Of a stretch of 5,108 nucleotides of DNA, positions 3,886 to 5,108 are shown one piece after another. Both the position numbers and the translations under genes were made by a program. Below the pieces are notes generated by a model. That model was not told where the DNA came from. It did no database searches and was given only the letters and a program-made list of their open reading frames with translations. This stretch comes from Elusimicrobiota bacterium (lineage in GTDB: Bacteria > Elusimicrobiota > Elusimicrobia > JACQJN01): the NCBI GenBank assembly GCA_016205045.1, contig JACQJM010000247.1:1-5108 (forward strand). The letters run 5' to 3'. The stretch's first letter is position 1. Every line of letters begins with the position of its first letter.

Positions 3886-5108
3886 TTATCCTTTAGCTTT
3901 CAGTTGTTCCTTGAGCCAGCTCTCGTACTCTTCAGGAGTGTGGACATAGACGTCTCCTCTCATTCTGAAGTGCCCCAGGCCACACAATTGGGCACAGCCA
4001 ATTTCAAATTTACCTGTTTTAGTGGGTTCAAACCAGATAGGGATGCGAAGTCCGGGGGTGACATCTTGTTTGATGCGAAACTCAGGAATGAAAAAACTGT
4101 GGATCACGTCTTTTGAGCTTAAATAAACCAAAGTGGGTTTTCCTAGAGGAATATGAAGTTCATTGATGGTGACTAAATCATCTTTAGCGAGAGTATTTTC
4201 CAGATCTAGGCCGATGGGATTGCCAGAGTCAATGAGTTTGATTTCTCGGGGACCAAATTTTCCATCTGACCCGGGGTAGTGGATGTTCCAAGTAAACTGT
4301 TCCGCCACAACCTCCACCATGTTTGCCTCTTCTTCCTTGGGAAGTTTTTCACGGACGTGAGACCAGATAGGAACACCCACAAAAAAGATAAGCCAGATTT
4401 CAAAAGCCAAAATAAGGCCATCCGGGATGAAGGAGGAGAGAGTTCCCTTGTGGGCATAGACAGCTCGGACGCCAGCGCGTTGGCGGTAACGGATTAAACA
4501 AAAGATAAGAAAAATTCCCCACAGAACAAAGAGAAGTATCATCACGGCATGCATAAGCTGAAGCGCCCAGTCTATGCTGGGGGCAAATGTGGAGGCCTGC
4601 ACGGGTAATCCCCAGCCGTAGTTGGATTCCTCCGCCCAAACGCTTTTGGGCAGAACCAGCAATAAAATGCCGATGGCCGAAAAGGTTTTGGTCAGAATTC
4701 CGTTATTGAAAAATGGTTCCGTGAGCGAAGGTTTAGAAAGCTTAAAAGACCAGAGAGTTAAAAATAAAGAGGTCCCTAAAAGAAGAGCCCCCGTCCCCAC
4801 ATGGGCAGTGGCAAGCAAGGCTCGGGGGGTTCCCAGGGCGCTGGCGACGCCGAGAATAACCTGGAAGATCACCAAAACGGATAAGAAATAGGCCAGTCTG
4901 CGAAGTTTAGATTCTTGAGCTGTTTGAAGGAGAACGGTGAAGGCAGTCGCCAGGCATGCTAGTGTAGCGAGAACGGCGCCCAAAATGTGGGGAAGAAGTC
5001 CCAAGACTTCATGGCGCAAGGAAGCCCCTAAAATCAGCTGCATATAAATGAGGAGAGTCGTGGCCAATGTCAGCGCCCTAAGGCGCTGAGGGGCTGGGGG
5101 CTGGGGGC
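3886..5108 (-). CDS. ctaA-coxB: Heme A synthase (CtaA/COX15) C-terminal half fused to cytochrome c oxidase subunit II; 5' end beyond the window
   Basis: The frame is open to the right edge, giving 406 visible residues. A TTG at 5067 is only an internal Leu codon. Visible residues 8-121 are the second four-helix half of a COX15/CtaA protein, which oxidises heme O to heme A. They include YMQLILGASLRH (H32), PHILG (H40) and ATAHVGTGALLLG (H102). Residues about 124-160 are a linker plus a signal-peptide-like helix ending LPKSVWA-EES. Subunit II follows: WGLPVQAS at 165-172, helices at about 181-206 and 229-248, then a cupredoxin domain with H336, C371, C375, H379 and M382 as CuA ligands. The usual Glu of the CuA/Mg loop is Q373, and the NTxxExxW motif before helix 2 is absent, but E236 lies within helix 2. 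No ATG or GTG lies near the junction, so fusion is the simplest reading. The missing part should be the N-terminal half of CtaA. coxA begins two bases after the stop. Confidence 0.93.
   Translation of the reverse strand, partial: PQPPAPQRLRALTLATTLLIYMQLILGASLRHEVLGLLPHILGAVLATLACLATAFTVLLQTAQESKLRRLAYFLSVLVIFQVILGVASALGTPRALLATAHVGTGALLLGTSLFLTLWSFKLSKPSLTEPFFNNGILTKTFSAIGILLLVLPKSVWAEESNYGWGLPVQASTFAPSIDWALQLMHAVMILLFVLWGIFLIFCLIRYRQRAGVRAVYAHKGTLSSFIPDGLILAFEIWLIFFVGVPIWSHVREKLPKEEEANMVEVVAEQFTWNIHYPGSDGKFGPREIKLIDSGNPIGLDLENTLAKDDLVTINELHIPLGKPTLVYLSSKDVIHSFFIPEFRIKQDVTPGLRIPIWFEPTKTGKFEIGCAQLCGLGHFRMRGDVYVHTPEEYESWLKEQLKAKG
3889..3894 (-). promoter_or_regulatory. Shine-Dalgarno site for coxA
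   Basis: AAAGGA on the minus strand is five bases before the coxA ATG and lies within the last two sense codons of coxB (Lys-Gly). It is the clearest ribosome binding site in the window and supports both the coxA start and tight coxB-coxA coupling. Confidence 0.75.
4627..4737 (-). other. CtaA-CoxB fusion junction with internal signal-peptide-like segment
   Basis: This stretch encodes the linker after the last CtaA helix (visible residues about 124-140, containing K125 and K140), a hydrophobic helix at about 141-157, and V156-W-A158 followed by acidic residues. It looks like a CoxB signal peptide with a V-x-A signal peptidase I site after A158. The topology is consistent: CtaA would end in the cytoplasm, this helix would cross outward, and the two CoxB helices would place the CuA domain outside. 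Cleavage is an inference from the motif only. Confidence 0.6.
5070..5089. repeat. Perfect 8-bp hairpin inside the CtaA-coding part
   Basis: TCAGCGCC at 5070-5077 and GGCGCTGA at 5082-5089 are exact reverse complements separated by four bases. The hairpin is GC-rich and stable, and lies in the coding region just before the first visible CtaA helix. It abuts the GGGGCTG repeat, and its right arm resembles that unit (GGCGCTG), so the two may be parts of one element. Confidence 0.7.
5090..5108. repeat. Tandem heptamer GGGGCTG at the right edge, inside ctaA
   Basis: Two exact GGGGCTG units (5090-5103) plus GGGGC run into the window edge, so the full copy number is unknown. On the coding strand the stretch gives a Pro/Gln/Ala-rich segment (PQPPAP) joining the missing N-terminal half of CtaA to the visible C-terminal half. 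Confidence 0.8.

Noticed and set aside
3886..5067. TTG at 5067 as the true start of the CtaA-CoxB gene
   Set aside because: The frame remains open upstream to the window edge with CtaA-like residues (QRLRALTLATTLL), and the first CtaA helix is cut by this start. The gene must begin outside the window.
783..5108. Repeats as a CRISPR array or an insertion sequence
   Set aside because: Units are only 7-8 bp, directly adjacent without spacers, and there is no cas gene, transposase or target-site duplication.

Overview
The window is one gene-dense cytochrome c oxidase operon. Every convincing gene is on the minus strand and is read from the right edge to the left. In transcription order they are: the C-terminal half of a heme A synthase (CtaA/COX15) fused in frame to oxidase subunit II (CoxB), open at the right edge; subunit I (CoxA); subunit III (CoxC); a short subunit IV (CoxD); a small membrane protein with a CVVC motif; and heme O synthase (CtaB), open at the left edge. 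Spacing is tight: 2 nt between coxB and coxA, short gaps or ATGA overlaps around coxD and ctaB. The only sizeable spacer, 88 nt between coxA and coxC, is filled with degenerate heptamer repeats. No promoter or convincing terminator is visible, so the transcript probably starts right of the window and continues past its left edge.

The genes form one functional set. CtaB farnesylates heme b to heme O, CtaA oxidises heme O to heme A, and CoxA-CoxD form an aa3-like terminal oxidase that takes electrons through the CuA site of CoxB. Ligands for heme a, heme a3, CuB and CuA, the His-Tyr pair and the D-pathway acid and Glu are all present. The lysine of the canonical K pathway is not: the aligned position is isoleucine. 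The CoxB Mg-site Glu is Gln.

The organism is an aerobic or microaerobic bacterium of mid GC content. From memory, the CoxA, CoxB and CtaA sequence style resembles that of Verrucomicrobia, Planctomycetes and related uncultured lineages. The abundance of different 7-8 bp tandem repeats also fits an uncultured PVC- or Omnitrophota-like genome. This placement is an inference and was not checked by a search.

Three points stand out. One is the CtaA-CoxB fusion, with a signal-peptide-like segment and a plausible signal peptidase site at the junction. The second is the lysine-less subunit I. The third is at least five unrelated short tandem repeats (period 7 or 8) at or near gene junctions, several of them translated into N-terminal tails, a signal peptide or a Pro-rich loop.
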